Shown: piece by piece, positions 34,278-42,652 of the stretch
Numbering within the stretch: the stretch's first letter is position 1
Layout of the letters: the number at the start of each line of letters is the position of its first letter
Origin: Saccharopolyspora elongata
GTDB taxonomy: Bacteria > Actinomycetota > Actinomycetes > Mycobacteriales > Pseudonocardiaceae
Direction of reading: 5' to 3'
NCBI RefSeq assembly: GCF_004348985.1
Contig: NZ_SMKW01000011.1
Location: 1-64,000 of the forward strand
Length of the DNA: 64,000 nt
Program-made: the position numbers and the translations under genes
Notes under the pieces: generated by a model
Told to the model about the DNA's origin: nothing
Databases searched by the model: none
Seen by the model: only the letters and a program-made list of their open reading frames with translations

Positions 34278-34509
34278 CGATCCACCTTCCGCGTTGAGAC
34301 CCACTAGGTAGACGACCGACGCCACCGGAACTCATCGGTCGGGCGACCATCCGATGCGGATCGCACTGCCGCCGGAGCAGCATGGAGGCGCCGCACCCGG
34401 CGATCACATCAAAACGGGATTCTCGGCGCCGCATTCCCTGTCATCCTCGCTGAGGTCACTGCTCCGATCGTTGTCGAAGAACGCACGGATCATCCGGAGG
34501 TCACCGACC

Positions 34510-35730
34510 GTGCCCGCACAGTCCATCCGCGACATCGTGAACCCGCTGCTCACCCTCGATCCCGGCACGAGCGACAACTCCGACTTCGAGATCTTGCGTG
34601 ATCTCGTCGGCGAGGCCCGTGTGGTGTGCCTCGGGGAGAGCGCGCACTTCGTCTCCGAGTTCGTCCGGTTGCGCGACCGAATCATGCGTTATCTGGTTCG
34701 CGAGCTCGGGTTCTCCGCGTTCGTACTGGAGTCCGGTCTGCCGGAAGGCCTGGCGGTTGACGAGTGGGTGCGCGGCGGACCCGGCAGCCTCGCGACGATT
34801 GCCCGCCGCGGGATCACCTATGCCTTCGGCCGGTGCGAGGAAATGCATGCCCAGCTGCAGTGGATGCGCGACTGGAACGCCACCCACAGCCATCAAGTGG
34901 GGTTCTACGGCATGGACGTGCCCGGCTGGTGCGCCAATCCAGCAGCCGGGGTGGCCGCCTGCCTGAACCGGCTGTCCCCACAGCCCGGGGACCGGGAGCT
35001 GCTGACCGCCGCCGATCTCGGCGACCCCACGCGCGCGGCCTCCGCGGACGGATCGGACACGCCCGACGTCCCTGCAGAGCTCTCTCGTGGCATCACCGAG
35101 CTAGTGGCACGAGCGACTGCAGCAGACGACGAGATCGCACTCCGGTGCGCCCACGGAGCCCAGCGCGTGGTCGAGTTCCTCCAGCACGGGCTCTACCCGG
35201 AGCCGGGGCGCAACCTGCGCAACGAGGTCATGGCCGACAATCTCCACTGGATCCTCGGCCGCGAGGAGCGGGTGATCGTCGGCGCCCACAACGTCCACCT
35301 GCAACGCACCCCCTCCTTCGACGGCACCGAACCCATCGGAAGCCTGTTGGCCCCCGTCCTGGGCCAAGAACTCGTCGTTATCGGCACCACCCGCGGCGCC
35401 GGGATCGTGCCCGGCCTCGACCTCGACGCCACCCCCGCCCGGCGCTACGCCACCCCGGCTGGTGAATTCACCGCACCCTCCCGCACCCTCGATGCACTGC
35501 TGGACACCGTCGGCCTCCCACACCACCTCGTGGACTTGCGCCACGCGCCACCGGAACTCCTTGCCGGGACCACAGCCATGTCCGGACAGGCCCAGCTGAT
35601 CGACCTCGACCCCAAGCAAGCCTTCGACGCCGTCGTGCACATCCACCAGATCACCCCGGCCCACGGGGCAACCGACCAGGAGAGCGACGAACCGCTCGAC
35701 CAGCTCGGCCAGGCTCCGACCAACGAATAG
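34510..35730 (+). CDS. Erythromycin-esterase family protein
   Basis: A 406-residue protein of the erythromycin-esterase (EreA/EreB, DUF2126-like) fold. The catalytic Glu-x-x-His appears as CLGESAHFVSEFVRLR, followed by FVLESGLPEGLAVDEWV, GFYGMDVPG and a late VIVGAHNVHLQR with another conserved His. True Ere enzymes open the macrolide lactone ring, but many actinobacterial homologues act on unknown esters, so macrolide resistance is not established. The GTG at 34510 is favoured by CGGAGG at 34495-34500 over the upstream ATG at 34354. It stands alone, without transporter or rRNA methylase neighbours. Confidence 0.83.
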   Translation: MPAQSIRDIVNPLLTLDPGTSDNSDFEILRDLVGEARVVCLGESAHFVSEFVRLRDRIMRYLVRELGFSAFVLESGLPEGLAVDEWVRGGPGSLATIARRGITYAFGRCEEMHAQLQWMRDWNATHSHQVGFYGMDVPGWCANPAAGVAACLNRLSPQPGDRELLTAADLGDPTRAASADGSDTPDVPAELSRGITELVARATAADDEIALRCAHGAQRVVEFLQHGLYPEPGRNLRNEVMADNLHWILGREERVIVGAHNVHLQRTPSFDGTEPIGSLLAPVLGQELVVIGTTRGAGIVPGLDLDATPARRYATPAGEFTAPSRTLDALLDTVGLPHHLVDLRHAPPELLAGTTAMSGQAQLIDLDPKQAFDAVVHIHQITPAHGATDQESDEPLDQLGQAPTNE

Positions 35731-35859
35731 GTGCTCGGCGAATACATGACGTCGCCGGTCCGGAGATGAGCTCCCGGGCGGCCGGGTGTCTGTACGGTTG
35801 GGCCACCGGCAGGTCGCGGTCCGGAGCGCATGCCACCACCGAGATGGAAAGAGACCGAC

Positions 35860-36414
35860 ATGGGCGAGATCCACGTGCACGAGTTCGTCAGCCTGGACGG
35901 CGTGTTCGAGAGCCCGAGCTGGACGGCCGAGTACGGCTTCACCGAGGGGATGGGCCGGGCGATCGGCGGCCTGACCGAGGCCAGCGGCGCGATCCTGTTG
36001 GGGCGCACCACCTTCGAGATGTTCGCCCCGGCCTGGTCCGGGCGCACCGCCGAGGACGACCCGGGGGCGCCGTTCTTCAACGACACCCCGAAGCACGTGG
36101 TGTCGTCGACCCTGACCACGGCCGACATCTGGAAGAACTCGACGGTGTTCGGGCCTTACGACCCGCAGGCGATCCAGAAGCTGAAGAACGACGTCGACGG
36201 CAACATCTACATCAGCGGAAGCGGCCGGCTGGTGCGCGCCCTGCTGGCCGACGGCCTGGTCGACGGTCTGCACCTGCTGGTCTACCCGCTCGTCCTCGGT
36301 TCCGGGGAGAAGCTGTTCCCGGAAGGCACCCCGCGCCTCCCGCTGAGCCTGACCGGCCAGGAAGTGTTCGAGAACGGCGTGGTCCACCTGACCTACGGCC
36401 CCGCGAAGTCCTGA
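35860..36414 (+). CDS. Dihydrofolate reductase-fold (RibD C-terminal domain) reductase
   Basis: A 184-residue protein of the RibD-C/DHFR-like family: the N-terminal strand-loop IHVHEFVSLDGVFESP, then GAILLGRTTFEMFAPAW, KHVVSSTLTTADIW, the NADPH-binding turn IYISGSGRLVRALLADGLVD, and LHLLVYPLVLGSGEKLFPEG. Homologues are NADPH-dependent reductases of unknown substrate, common as single genes in actinomycetes. GGAAAGAG lies upstream of the ATG at 35860; the ATG at 35830 would add ten odd residues. The gene runs into a tandem dyad array at its 3' side. Confidence 0.87.
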   Translation: MGEIHVHEFVSLDGVFESPSWTAEYGFTEGMGRAIGGLTEASGAILLGRTTFEMFAPAWSGRTAEDDPGAPFFNDTPKHVVSSTLTTADIWKNSTVFGPYDPQAIQKLKNDVDGNIYISGSGRLVRALLADGLVDGLHLLVYPLVLGSGEKLFPEGTPRLPLSLTGQEVFENGVVHLTYGPAKS

Positions 36415-36505
36415 GCGCCGGCAAGGTCCCGTGGGCACTCCGCACTGCCACGACCAACGCGAAGCACCCGCGGGACCAATCTCGCCGAGACACCAGCAGC
36501 GGCAC

Positions 36506-36730
36506 CGAAATCCCCCAAGTTCAGGCAAAACCAGAAACCCTGAGGCCGGAACCCACCGCCCGCGAGCACGGAAGATCCCAATTTCAGGCAAAATCGGAGA
36601 CCTCCACACCGGACTGCACTGGTCGCCTGGCATAGAAGTTTCCAATTTTAGGCAAAATCGGGAAGCTTCGCGCCACCGTGCGCTGATAGCCCGGGGGCGG
36701 ACGTTTCCGATTTTAGGCAAATTCGGGCGC
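36506..36730. repeat. Four-unit array of AGGC-centred dyads, 63-65 bp period
   Basis: Four copies of a partly palindromic block read roughly CCgATTTtAGGCAAAaTCGG. Their AGGCAAA cores are at 36522, 36585, 36649 and 36714, spaced 63, 64 and 65 bp. The third and fourth copies are the most symmetric, with a 4-nt AGGC centre. The DNA between cores is unrelated and the repeats diverge, so this is not CRISPR. The array fills the 332-bp gap between convergent genes. Confidence 0.8.
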
Positions 36731-36746
36731 GCTCCCCGGTGGGCGG

Positions 36747-37868
36747 TCAGTCGCGGAGGGCTCCGGTGTCGATCACCAGGTCTCGGATTCGTTCGAGCGC
36801 GCCCTGGGTGACCGCGCGGTCGCCGAGTTCCGCGAAGCGGACGTCCGGGCAGGCCGGCACGCGCCGGCCCAGTTCGGACCGGATGCCGACCAGGCCGGGC
36901 TCGCCGAGCTCGGTGGCCGCGCCGCCGACCAGCACCAGCGCCGGGTCGACGGCCAGCGACAGCACCACCGCCAGGTGGGTCCACGCCGCGACCACCTCGT
37001 CCAGCCTGCCCCGGTCGGCGAGCGCCCGCACCGGTTCCGCGGTGCCGATCTCGTCGGCCAGCCCGCCCAGCCCGTAGCGCTGCTCCACTGTGGACTCCCG
37101 GGCCTGCTCGCGCAGGGGCAGGAGGCCGATCTCGCCGCTGGCGCCGTGCGCGCCCGGCAGCACGCGCCCGCCGAGCATGATGCTCGCCCCGATGAACCGT
37201 CCGATGTAGAGCAGCACCACGTCGTCGGCGCCGCGGGCCGCGCCGTGCACCCGTTCGCCGGTGAGCATCAGGTTGACGTCGTTGTCCACCAGCACGCAGT
37301 CGCCGAACCCGCCCGCGAGCACTTCGCCCAGCGCCTCCGGGCCGGTCCAGCCCAGGTCCGGCGCGGTGCCGACGACCCCGGTGCCCGGCGCCACCACGCC
37401 CGGCACCGCGACCGCCACGCCGCACACGTCGGAGGCGGCCAAACCGTTCGCGCGGCACAGCGCGCCCAGCTCGTCGACCAGCCATTCCGGCTCCATCCGG
37501 TCGCCCTCGTAAGTGGCGTGCCGGTGCGCCACCACGGTGCCCGTGAGGTCGGCCAGCGCCAGCTCCGCCCGGCCGCGGGCGAGCCGGGCGAGCAGCACCC
37601 AGCGGCTTCGCGGCCGGATCGCCAGCAGCACCGGGCGCCGGCCGCCGGTGGAGCCGGCCGCGCCGATCTCGTGCACCGCTTCGTCCGCCAGCAGGTCCCG
37701 GACCAGCCTGGTGATCACAGGCTGGCTGATCCCGGTCAGCTCGGCCAGGTCGGTGCGGGACAGCGGGCGCTCGCGCAGCTGCCGGAGCACCGCCGCGCGG
37801 CCGTCCCGCCGCCCGCGCGGGGTCTTGCCTGGTGAGGTCCGCCGATCCTCGGCGAGCGTTCTGGTCAC
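36747..37868 (-). CDS. ROK-family transcriptional regulator
   Basis: A 373-residue ROK (repressor/ORF/kinase) protein. An N-terminal winged helix (AAVLRQLRERPLSRTDLAELT then ISQPVITRLVRDLL) binds DNA. The sugar-kinase-like domain follows, with VCGVAVAVPGVVAPGTG and DCVLVDNDVNLM. The typical zinc cluster (C-x-G-x-x-G-C-x-E) is absent: the region reads GRVLPGAHGASGEIGLLPL without cysteines, so ligand binding may differ. An inverted repeat lies 11 bp upstream of the start. The neighbouring PIG-L gene is transcribed in the same direction, so regulation of amino-sugar or glycan metabolism is a reasonable guess. Confidence 0.83.
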   Translation of the reverse strand: MTRTLAEDRRTSPGKTPRGRRDGRAAVLRQLRERPLSRTDLAELTGISQPVITRLVRDLLADEAVHEIGAAGSTGGRRPVLLAIRPRSRWVLLARLARGRAELALADLTGTVVAHRHATYEGDRMEPEWLVDELGALCRANGLAASDVCGVAVAVPGVVAPGTGVVGTAPDLGWTGPEALGEVLAGGFGDCVLVDNDVNLMLTGERVHGAARGADDVVLLYIGRFIGASIMLGGRVLPGAHGASGEIGLLPLREQARESTVEQRYGLGGLADEIGTAEPVRALADRGRLDEVVAAWTHLAVVLSLAVDPALVLVGGAATELGEPGLVGIRSELGRRVPACPDVRFAELGDRAVTQGALERIRDLVIDTGALRD

Positions 37869-37878
37869 GGGCCGCCTC

Positions 37879-37905
37879 GACTTTCTTTCTGTCGAAATGA
37901 AAGTC
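37879..37905. promoter_or_regulatory. Candidate ROK operator
   Basis: GACTTTC (37879-37885) and GAAAGTC (37899-37905) form an inverted repeat with a TTTCTGTCGAAA-like partly symmetric centre. It lies 11 bp before the ROK start and 81 bp after the stop of the PIG-L gene, so autoregulation is likely. Confidence 0.6.
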
Positions 37906-37985
37906 TAGCCCGCGCCACCGCCAGATCCAAGGCCACACGGGCCTGGTGAGCGGCCCTGCCGGACGGGACCGGCAGGGCCGCCGCA

Positions 37986-40670
37986 TCAGCCCTCGACGGG
38001 CGCGGTGCGGGCGAGCGTGGCGCCATCCGACTCGTAGGACAGCAGCACGCGATCAGCCGCGCCGACGGGCAGCCGCACCGTGGTCGCGCCCTTCGGCAGC
38101 TCGCGGCTCACCTGCCCGGTGACCTGCTCGCCGTCCCAGCCGAACAGCCGGACCACGCCCGCGACGTTCGCGGCGAGCTCGACGTCCACTGTCGTCGCGT
38201 CCACCCGGCGCACCGAGCGGATCTGCACCGCGTCCGCGGCCAGGCCCGGCGCCCCGGACAGCGGAACTCCGTCCACACTGGACTGCAGGATGCTCAGCGG
38301 TGAATCCACGCTCCGGGCCGCGGTGTCCGGCAGCACCGGCTCCTTCGGCCGGGCGGCCGGCGGCTGGTAGCCGGGCAGCTCGGCCAGGCCCCAGCGGTAG
38401 GGGTCGCCGCGCACGCCCTTCCAGGTCGACCAGCCGACCCGGGTCTGCGTGGTCTTGTCCTGGGTGTCCGAGTCGTAGATCAGCACGTTCAGGCCCATGC
38501 GCGCCGGGTCGACAGCGTCCGGCAGCACAGAGAACGGGATCTTCGCCTCGACCGAGTAGCCGCCGTAGGGCTCGGCGAGCTTCGACGCCACCTGCATGCC
38601 GGGCGCGGTCTCCTGCCCCGGGCCCTGGTGGTTGTCCGCGTCCCGCTCGAAGCACGGCGGGTTGCCGTGCTCGGGATCGTTGGTGATCGGGAAGATCCCG
38701 GACTTGAACGCGGTGGCGGTGTTCTCCGACCTGCCCCCGGGGTCGATGGTGATCTCCACCGAATCCGTGCGGCGGTGCCGCTTGCAGTCGTTCGGCTCGA
38801 TGACGGTGCCGAGGACGTCGTCGGTCACGTGCACCAGCACGTACAGCGCGTCGTCGGTGAAGGTCACCTTCGCGGTCCCGGAGATGTCGTCCGCCGGGGC
38901 CGGCGTTCCTTCCCACAGCGAGGACAGGTCCAGCTCCGGGCCGGTGTACTCGCCGTCGCCCGCCACGCCGTCGACGGCCGGGGCGGACTGCGCCTTCGGG
39001 ATCGTGGCCACCGGGACCAGCTCCAGCGCCGCCGCCTCGGTTCCGGTCCCGCGCGTCGACGTGGTGTCGATGGTGATCGGGTAGTCGCCGTCGTTGGGAG
39101 CGCGGTTGGACGTGGGCAGGTTCGGATCGGTGTTGGTCACCTCGAAGGTCACCGAACCGGCGGCGCCGGGCGCCAGGGCCGAGTACTCCTTCGCCGCGGC
39201 GTCCGCGCGGAAACCGTCGGGCAGGTTCAGCCGCACCGTGCCGCTTTCCGGGGTCTCGCCGTGGTTGACGAGGTCGACCCGCACCGAGCGGGACTGCCCG
39301 CTGCCCAGCGTCAGTACCGGCTTGTTCAGGCTGTCCAGCTGCGGCGCGCCGATGCTTCCGGCCCAGTCCCGGAACTGGCCGACCTGCGCCAGCGGCTCGA
39401 TGGTGCCGCGCACCGCGGGCACGACCCGCACCACGCGCGAGGAAACCCCGCTGGCGTGGTCGGCGGTGTCCAGCCTCGCCGCCAGCCTGGAGCGCGTGTT
39501 CGGCGCGGCGTCCGCCGGCGGCACCACGGTGAAGCGGACCGCCTTCTCGCGACCCGGCGGCACCGTGCCGAGCTCGCCCGAGCCGGTGATCTGCCATCCT
39601 TCCGGCACATCCAGCCGCACCCGACCCTGCGGGATGGCGCGGCCAGCGGCCTTGGCACGGACCGTCACCTCGAACGGCGCGCCCGGCACGACGTCGAAGC
39701 GGTCGGCCTCGACCACGAGCTCCGTGCCCGCCGGCAATCCACCCGAGCCGGGCAGCACTGCGCCGTCCAGCGCGGCGGTGACCCCGGCGGCGTCCGGGCC
39801 GTAGGGCGCGCGGCTGTCGATCTCGGTGAACCAGTCGCAGCCGATCTTCGCGGGATCCGTCGGCGCGGGCGGGTTGCTCGCCCAGCCCTGGGTGCGGTAC
39901 TCCCACTCCGCTTCGCGTTCCACTGTGGACCAAGGCTTCCCGCTGTTGGCGGCGGAAGGATGCCCCGCCCACACGCCGAGCACCCGGTCGGTGGGCTCCG
40001 CCGGGCGGTAGCCGGTCGTCTCGCACTCCGGCCCGGGGTCCGCGGTGCCCCGCGCGCCCGCCTGGAAGATCCGCCCCACCCGCCAGGGGTTCAGGTCCTC
40101 ACGCGAGATCTGCTCCGGGAACGCCGCCGGGTCACCGGCTTTCAGGTACGCCTCGACGGCCAGCCGCGCCGCCTGCTGGTGGTTGCCGTGGTTCCCCGGC
40201 GTCGGCGACGGGTCCATGGTGACGATCACCTTGGGCTTGGTCGCGCGAACGACCCGCACGATCCGGGAGAGGGTGTCCTCGTGGTCCCAGACCTGCTCGG
40301 TCAGCGGCGCGCTGACCGTGTAGAAGAAGTCGAGCTTGTCCAGGTTGTAGACGTGTCCGACGCCGGCCTTGCCGACCGCGCGCCGTTCTTCGCCCTCCCG
40401 GATCAGGCCCAGCGGCGGGCCTTCTTCGAAGCCGACGGCATTGCCCCCGCCCTCTCCTCGGGTCGTCGTGATGACACCGGCCTTGACCCCGTGCTGCTCG
40501 CTCCACTGGCCGAGCGTGGACAGCGTGCCTGCCTCGTCGTCGGGGTGCGCGCCGATGAACAGCACGTCGAGTTCGACCGGGTCGGCCGGGCGCGGCACAG
40601 CGTCCGCGACCGCTCCTGAACCGAAGGCGAACACCGCGACCGCGGCAGCGATCGCCGGATACTTCCGCAT
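37986..40670 (-). CDS. Large secreted PIG-L/LmbE deacetylase with NEW3- and CBM9-like modules
   Basis: An 894-residue exported protein. It starts with a signal peptide (MRKYPAIAAAVAVFAFGSGA). An LmbE/PIG-L domain follows: LFIGAHPDDEAGTLSTL holds the zinc-binding Asp/His cluster, with TTTRGEGGGNA and GNHGNHQQAARLA. A middle region has two Ig-like or NEW3-like repeats (PGAPFEVTVRAKAAGRAI, VEVTNTD type). A CBM9-like carbohydrate-binding module comes near the end (PAVDGVAGDGEYTGPELDL, then WSTWKGVRGDPYRWGLAELP). PIG-L enzymes remove acetyl groups from GlcNAc in glycolipids or thiols. This secreted multi-domain form suggests action on an extracellular glycan. AT-rich sequence at about 40680-40760 before the start could hold its promoter. 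Confidence 0.85.
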   Translation of the reverse strand: MRKYPAIAAAVAVFAFGSGAVADAVPRPADPVELDVLFIGAHPDDEAGTLSTLGQWSEQHGVKAGVITTTRGEGGGNAVGFEEGPPLGLIREGEERRAVGKAGVGHVYNLDKLDFFYTVSAPLTEQVWDHEDTLSRIVRVVRATKPKVIVTMDPSPTPGNHGNHQQAARLAVEAYLKAGDPAAFPEQISREDLNPWRVGRIFQAGARGTADPGPECETTGYRPAEPTDRVLGVWAGHPSAANSGKPWSTVEREAEWEYRTQGWASNPPAPTDPAKIGCDWFTEIDSRAPYGPDAAGVTAALDGAVLPGSGGLPAGTELVVEADRFDVVPGAPFEVTVRAKAAGRAIPQGRVRLDVPEGWQITGSGELGTVPPGREKAVRFTVVPPADAAPNTRSRLAARLDTADHASGVSSRVVRVVPAVRGTIEPLAQVGQFRDWAGSIGAPQLDSLNKPVLTLGSGQSRSVRVDLVNHGETPESGTVRLNLPDGFRADAAAKEYSALAPGAAGSVTFEVTNTDPNLPTSNRAPNDGDYPITIDTTSTRGTGTEAAALELVPVATIPKAQSAPAVDGVAGDGEYTGPELDLSSLWEGTPAPADDISGTAKVTFTDDALYVLVHVTDDVLGTVIEPNDCKRHRRTDSVEITIDPGGRSENTATAFKSGIFPITNDPEHGNPPCFERDADNHQGPGQETAPGMQVASKLAEPYGGYSVEAKIPFSVLPDAVDPARMGLNVLIYDSDTQDKTTQTRVGWSTWKGVRGDPYRWGLAELPGYQPPAARPKEPVLPDTAARSVDSPLSILQSSVDGVPLSGAPGLAADAVQIRSVRRVDATTVDVELAANVAGVVRLFGWDGEQVTGQVSRELPKGATTVRLPVGAADRVLLSYESDGATLARTAPVEG

Positions 40671-40949
40671 TCTTCCTCCACGAAAAGTGGGACGAGATAA
40701 AAAGGAACTCCCGCGCCGGAAACAATCTCCCACAACAGAAACAAAGTTCCCCGAAAGGCCCCGACCACGCGCTTTTCGGCCGGCTTCGACCGCATCACCA
40801 CATCCTCGGGACCGGGGGATCGAGGAATGCTAGGAAGAAGAAAAAGGGAAAGTCAACAGGCGACCGGAAATCGCGGGCCGCTTCCTCGATGCGCCGGCGG
40901 GGGGCAACGGCACGCGCCACGCCCTTGCCCCCGTCGGCAGCTCCACCCG

Positions 40950-41106
40950 GGATGGTTCTCGGCGACCGGTCATCGCGATGACGGCGAAATGCGGCTCCGC
41001 GCCGTCGTAAGGGGCACGGTGAGATCGCCCAGGACGTCGACGTCGGCGAATCCGGCATCGTTCAGCCCGCCGATCAAGTCCCTACGAATGTCCACGAGGG
41101 ACACTT
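40950..41106 (-). pseudogene. C-terminal remnant of a class I methyltransferase
   Basis: Reading leftward from 41106, one frame gives VDIRRDLIGGLNDAGFADVDVLGDL. A shifted frame then gives YDGAEPHFAVIAM. Together they match the end of a methyltransferase, whose last strands usually read AGF-x-D-V then P-x-F-A-V-I-A. The rest of the gene is missing and a frame shift separates the pieces. It lies in a 440-bp gap between PIG-L and the serine hydrolase that is otherwise without a recognisable gene. Confidence 0.45.
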
Positions 41107-41110
41107 GAAA

Positions 41111-42541
41111 TCACCTGCCGCGAGCGGCCTGCGCGAAGCGCATGATCCGCACCGAGAGCACCACGAGGCTTCCGGCGGCCGCAGTCGCGAGCAGCAGCAT
41201 GAACGTCGGGTACAGGTACGGCACCTGGATCCAGGCGACGTCCCGGCCGCGGTAGAGCGCGCTGACGACCCGGTCGACGAACACGAAGACTAGCAATGGA
41301 ATCGCCAGCGGCAGCAGGCGGAGTGCGGCGCGAACCGCGCTCGACCGCTTCGCCGCCCACCGCCGCGAACGCAGCACACCGCGGATCGCGAGCAGCGCGG
41401 CGCCCGCGGTCAGCACCAGGAACACGATGTCGGCCACCACGAGCGGATCGCCGGTCACCGGCGCGGGGGTGCCCTCCACCAGGGCAATGAGCCGATCCGC
41501 GATCGCCTTGGCGTCGCCGTGGGCGAGCCCGGTGTTGGCCATGACCGCGATCCCGTACCCGGAAGCCGGCAGCAACGCCTGGTATGCGGTGGCGGTGAAC
41601 AGGTCGCCGCTGTGCGCGATGACCGGAGCTCCCGAGCCGGTCGTGCCCACCGACCAGCCGAGGGCGTAATCGCCGGAGACCTCCGACGACGGGGTGTGCG
41701 TGGCGGCGATGGCCGAGGCCGTGGCGATGGTCGCCCCGCCGGGCCCGCGGCCCCCGTTGTTCTGCGTGATCAGCCAGGCGGACATGTCGTGCGCGGAGCT
41801 GAGCACGCCGCCGGAACCGTTGCCGAAGGCGGGCGGTTCCGGCACCGCGACGGCCGAACCGAGCACCTTCAGATGCCCGTGCGCGCTCGGCGGCAGCTCG
41901 TCGGCCGTGTCGATCGTGCGACTGTCCGTCATGCCCAGCGGCGCGAAGACGTGCTCCTGGAGGTAGCCGTCGAAGGGCTGCCCGGCGACCACCTCGACCA
42001 GCCGGGCGGCGACCTGGAAGTTGGGGTTGTGGTACTCCCACCGGGTTCCGGGCTCGGCGGCCAGCTCCGCCGAGTTCATCCCGGCCACCGCCGCGCGCAG
42101 CGAATCCGGTTGCGGCCGGCTGAAGGGCGGATAGGTCGAGTCGGAGAGCCCCGAGGTCTGGTCCAGCAGTTGGCGCACGGTGATGCGACCCGCGCGCGGG
42201 TCGGCCGTGGTGAATTCCGGCAGGTAGCTGCGCACCGGCTCGTCGAGGCCCACCCGGCCCGCCTCCGCCAGCTGCACCACGGCCAGCGCGGTGATCGACT
42301 TGCTCACCGAGGCCACGGCCATCGTCGTGTGCTCCGTGACCGGCTCGCCCGCCGGGGTGCGGCCGTACCCGGCGGCCCGCACCACTTCGTCGCCGCGGGT
42401 GACGGCGACGGCCGCGCCCGGCAGGCCGCTGTCCCGGAGGTATTCCTCCACGACGGAGTCGATGTCGGCGGCGCCGATCGGCGGCGCGAACGCGGCGGCG
42501 ACGGCGAACGCGCCGGATGCGATGAGTGCTTTGGTGATCAC
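41111..42541 (-). CDS. Exported serine hydrolase (beta-lactamase fold) with C-terminal membrane helices
   Basis: A 476-residue protein with a signal peptide (ALIASGAFAVAAAFAPPIGA). The beta-lactamase-type core has Ser-x-x-Lys in MAVASVSKSITALAVV, Tyr-x-Asn in WEYHNPNFQVAARLVE and a late H-S-G (PVIAHSGDLFTATA). About four helices at the C terminus (ADIVFLVLTAGAALLAI, LPLAIPLLVFVFVDRV, YPTFMLLLATAAAGSLVV) anchor it. Such hydrolases often act as D,D-peptidases or esterases. The GTG at 42541 gives MITKALIASG. It is divergent from a sensor kinase, and the gap holds a perfect 13-bp inverted repeat, so the neighbouring two-component system probably controls it. Confidence 0.87.
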   Translation of the reverse strand: MITKALIASGAFAVAAAFAPPIGAADIDSVVEEYLRDSGLPGAAVAVTRGDEVVRAAGYGRTPAGEPVTEHTTMAVASVSKSITALAVVQLAEAGRVGLDEPVRSYLPEFTTADPRAGRITVRQLLDQTSGLSDSTYPPFSRPQPDSLRAAVAGMNSAELAAEPGTRWEYHNPNFQVAARLVEVVAGQPFDGYLQEHVFAPLGMTDSRTIDTADELPPSAHGHLKVLGSAVAVPEPPAFGNGSGGVLSSAHDMSAWLITQNNGGRGPGGATIATASAIAATHTPSSEVSGDYALGWSVGTTGSGAPVIAHSGDLFTATAYQALLPASGYGIAVMANTGLAHGDAKAIADRLIALVEGTPAPVTGDPLVVADIVFLVLTAGAALLAIRGVLRSRRWAAKRSSAVRAALRLLPLAIPLLVFVFVDRVVSALYRGRDVAWIQVPYLYPTFMLLLATAAAGSLVVLSVRIMRFAQAARGR

Positions 42542-42572
42542 GCCGAGCAGTGTCGGCCGCGGATCGTCGTGT

Positions 42573-42623
42573 CCACATCGGACCAGGGGCCGAATCGCGG
42601 GATCGGACCGTGGTCCGATGTGG
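42573..42623. promoter_or_regulatory. Perfect 13-bp inverted repeat, candidate operator
   Basis: CCACATCGGACCA at 42573-42585 is exactly mirrored by TGGTCCGATGTGG at 42611-42623. An extra direct TCGGACC lies at 42603-42609. It fills the 111-bp gap between the divergent serine hydrolase and kinase genes and is a good binding site for the linked NarL-type regulator. Confidence 0.7.
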
Positions 42624-42652
42624 GGGCGTTCTCCTGCGGATATGGTCGTCGC

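Noticed and set aside
36506-36730. Possible CRISPR array
   Set aside because: Repeats are only about 20-28 bp, diverge between copies and are only four in number. No cas genes are nearby.
35101-37986. 961-codon leftward frame covering the dyad array and the ROK gene
   Set aside because: It is a frame shadow of the ROK gene and the esterase on the other strand. Its apparent internal protein repeats are just the DNA array read through.
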